In this document: piece by piece, positions 5,757-6,527 of the stretch
Numbering within the stretch: the stretch's first letter is position 1
Layout of the letters: every line of letters starts with the position of its first letter
Origin: Alphaproteobacteria bacterium
GTDB lineage: Bacteria; Pseudomonadota; Alphaproteobacteria; UBA3830
DNA: 6,527 nt
Assembly (NCBI GenBank): GCA_025998775.1
Contig: BNWK01000072.1
Location: forward strand, 1 to 6,527
Reading direction: 5' to 3'
Notes under the pieces: model-generated
What the model was told of the DNA's origin: nothing
Databases searched by the model: none
The model's input: the letters and a program-made list of their open reading frames with translations, nothing else
Made by a program: the position numbers and the translations under genes

Positions 5757-6527
5757 ATGTTGAATCAGATACAGAAGATTCTTGCTTTAAACGAGGTTGG
5801 TTCAGTGAATCAGCAACTTCAAAAATTTGATCCAAAAATTGGAATTAATGAAGGTTTCGGAAAATACTCTTACCTCTCTGTTGAGTCTACGTCTCCGAAA
5901 CCATATACACAATCATCAGAGATAACCATTCCTTTAACAAACTCAAATGTTGACGTAGTTGAATTTCATCGCTCATTCTTCACATTAGTTCTTGACATAT
6001 ACGTTAATGTTTGGACACCTGATAACTTCAATAATCTTTTCTTTGATGGTAGTGGTACATTGACAAATGGAGGTGGAGGACCTTTAGGAGCAACTAATAG
6101 GGATCTTACCACACTTGTCAGAAAAGCAGACTTATTCTTCATCGGATTCAAGAATGCAACCGATTGTACTGAGTCATACAAACTTCAACACAACGGAGTA
6201 GACATCGGAACTACCATGCAAAATCGTGCCACTATTGAATCATTCTTATATAACCAAATGAAACCACAAATAGAGAAATCAAACAAGCATGGCTCATACT
6301 CACTTTGGCAAGATGTTATTAAAACAGATGAATCAGTATGTGGTGTTTTCATTTCATACGAAGAATTGGCAACACAATTAACAGGAGGTGCAACACGTCT
6401 TCATTTTAAGTTTCCTGTCACCATTGGTTTTGACATGCTCTTACCACTACAGGGTTTCAACCTGTTTCCCAATGAACTCTTTGGTGATCTTTCATTAGTG
6501 ATTAAAGTAAATCCTAATGCTCTTGTC
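5757..6527 (+). CDS. probable major capsid protein, 3'-truncated by window
   Basis: Open from ATG 5757 to the window edge, 257 codons without a stop; the end is missing. The protein is rich in beta-prone segments with polar loops, including SEITIPLTNSNVDVVEFHRS, TLVLDIYVNVW, ADLFFIGFKN, YKLQHNGVDIG, a Gly-rich loop (TNGGGGPLGA), LHFKFPVTIGFDMLLPL and DLSLVIKVNPNALV. No transmembrane helix or enzyme motif is seen. This pattern fits the N-terminal half of a double-jelly-roll capsid protein as in Maverick/Polinton elements and adenovirus hexon. The adjacent pVI-like gene supports it. The assignment is by overall character and context; a different virion protein is possible. It is not frameshifted, unlike several genes in the left half. 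Confidence 0.8.
   Translation, partial: MLNQIQKILALNEVGSVNQQLQKFDPKIGINEGFGKYSYLSVESTSPKPYTQSSEITIPLTNSNVDVVEFHRSFFTLVLDIYVNVWTPDNFNNLFFDGSGTLTNGGGGPLGATNRDLTTLVRKADLFFIGFKNATDCTESYKLQHNGVDIGTTMQNRATIESFLYNQMKPQIEKSNKHGSYSLWQDVIKTDESVCGVFISYEELATQLTGGATRLHFKFPVTIGFDMLLPLQGFNLFPNELFGDLSLVIKVNPNALV

Noticed and set aside
5966..6181. Minus-strand open frame inside the capsid-like gene
   Set aside because: It is a shadow of the 257-codon plus-strand frame.

Overview
The window looks like nuclear DNA of a parabasalid protist close to Trichomonas vaginalis. It is AT-rich and gene-dense, uses the universal code and shows no introns. Several genes have a TCA-type initiator a few bases upstream of the ATG, the core-promoter style known from Trichomonas. 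This assignment is an inference from those signals and from gene content.

Most of the gene content suggests a virus-like mobile element of the Maverick/Polinton type, which is abundant in Trichomonas. At the right edge is a large open reading frame (5757 to window end) that I read as a probable major capsid protein. Directly upstream is a small basic protein (5350-5709) with an amphipathic N-terminus. Two paralogues of it lie at 1189-1964 and 2022-2515. A small amphipathic protein gene followed by the capsid gene recalls the adenovirus pVI-hexon order. Between the paralogues lie an HNH homing-type endonuclease on the minus strand (4062-4703) and a divergent gene (4807-5313). The latter appears to carry a nuclease-free copy of the C-terminal domain of the HNH protein.

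Layout: 43-190, poly-T tract; 253-544, small unknown gene with a frameshift; 632-959, frameshifted gene with an Alba-like C-terminus and a 35-bp internal direct repeat; 1038-1143, gene remnant; 1189-1964, amphipathic protein copy 1 (frameshifted near its end); 2022-2515, copy 2 (frameshifted, with a Lys/Ile/Pro/Met-rich tail); 2516-2747, no gene, with a tRNA-3'-end-like motif; 2747-3012, tandem array of GTTCCCGAAAC units; 3111-3630, GC-richer island with a nearly open frame, flanked by a 14-bp direct repeat; 3618-4061, no gene; then HNH, the divergent gene, copy 3 and the capsid gene.

The left half is decayed or contains base-count errors. At least four genes change frame once, each at or next to a short A or T run. 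The right half (4062-6527) is intact. A shared upstream module, TTTATTTTT followed by TCA, precedes six genes and suggests they are transcribed as one regulated set of monocistronic units.
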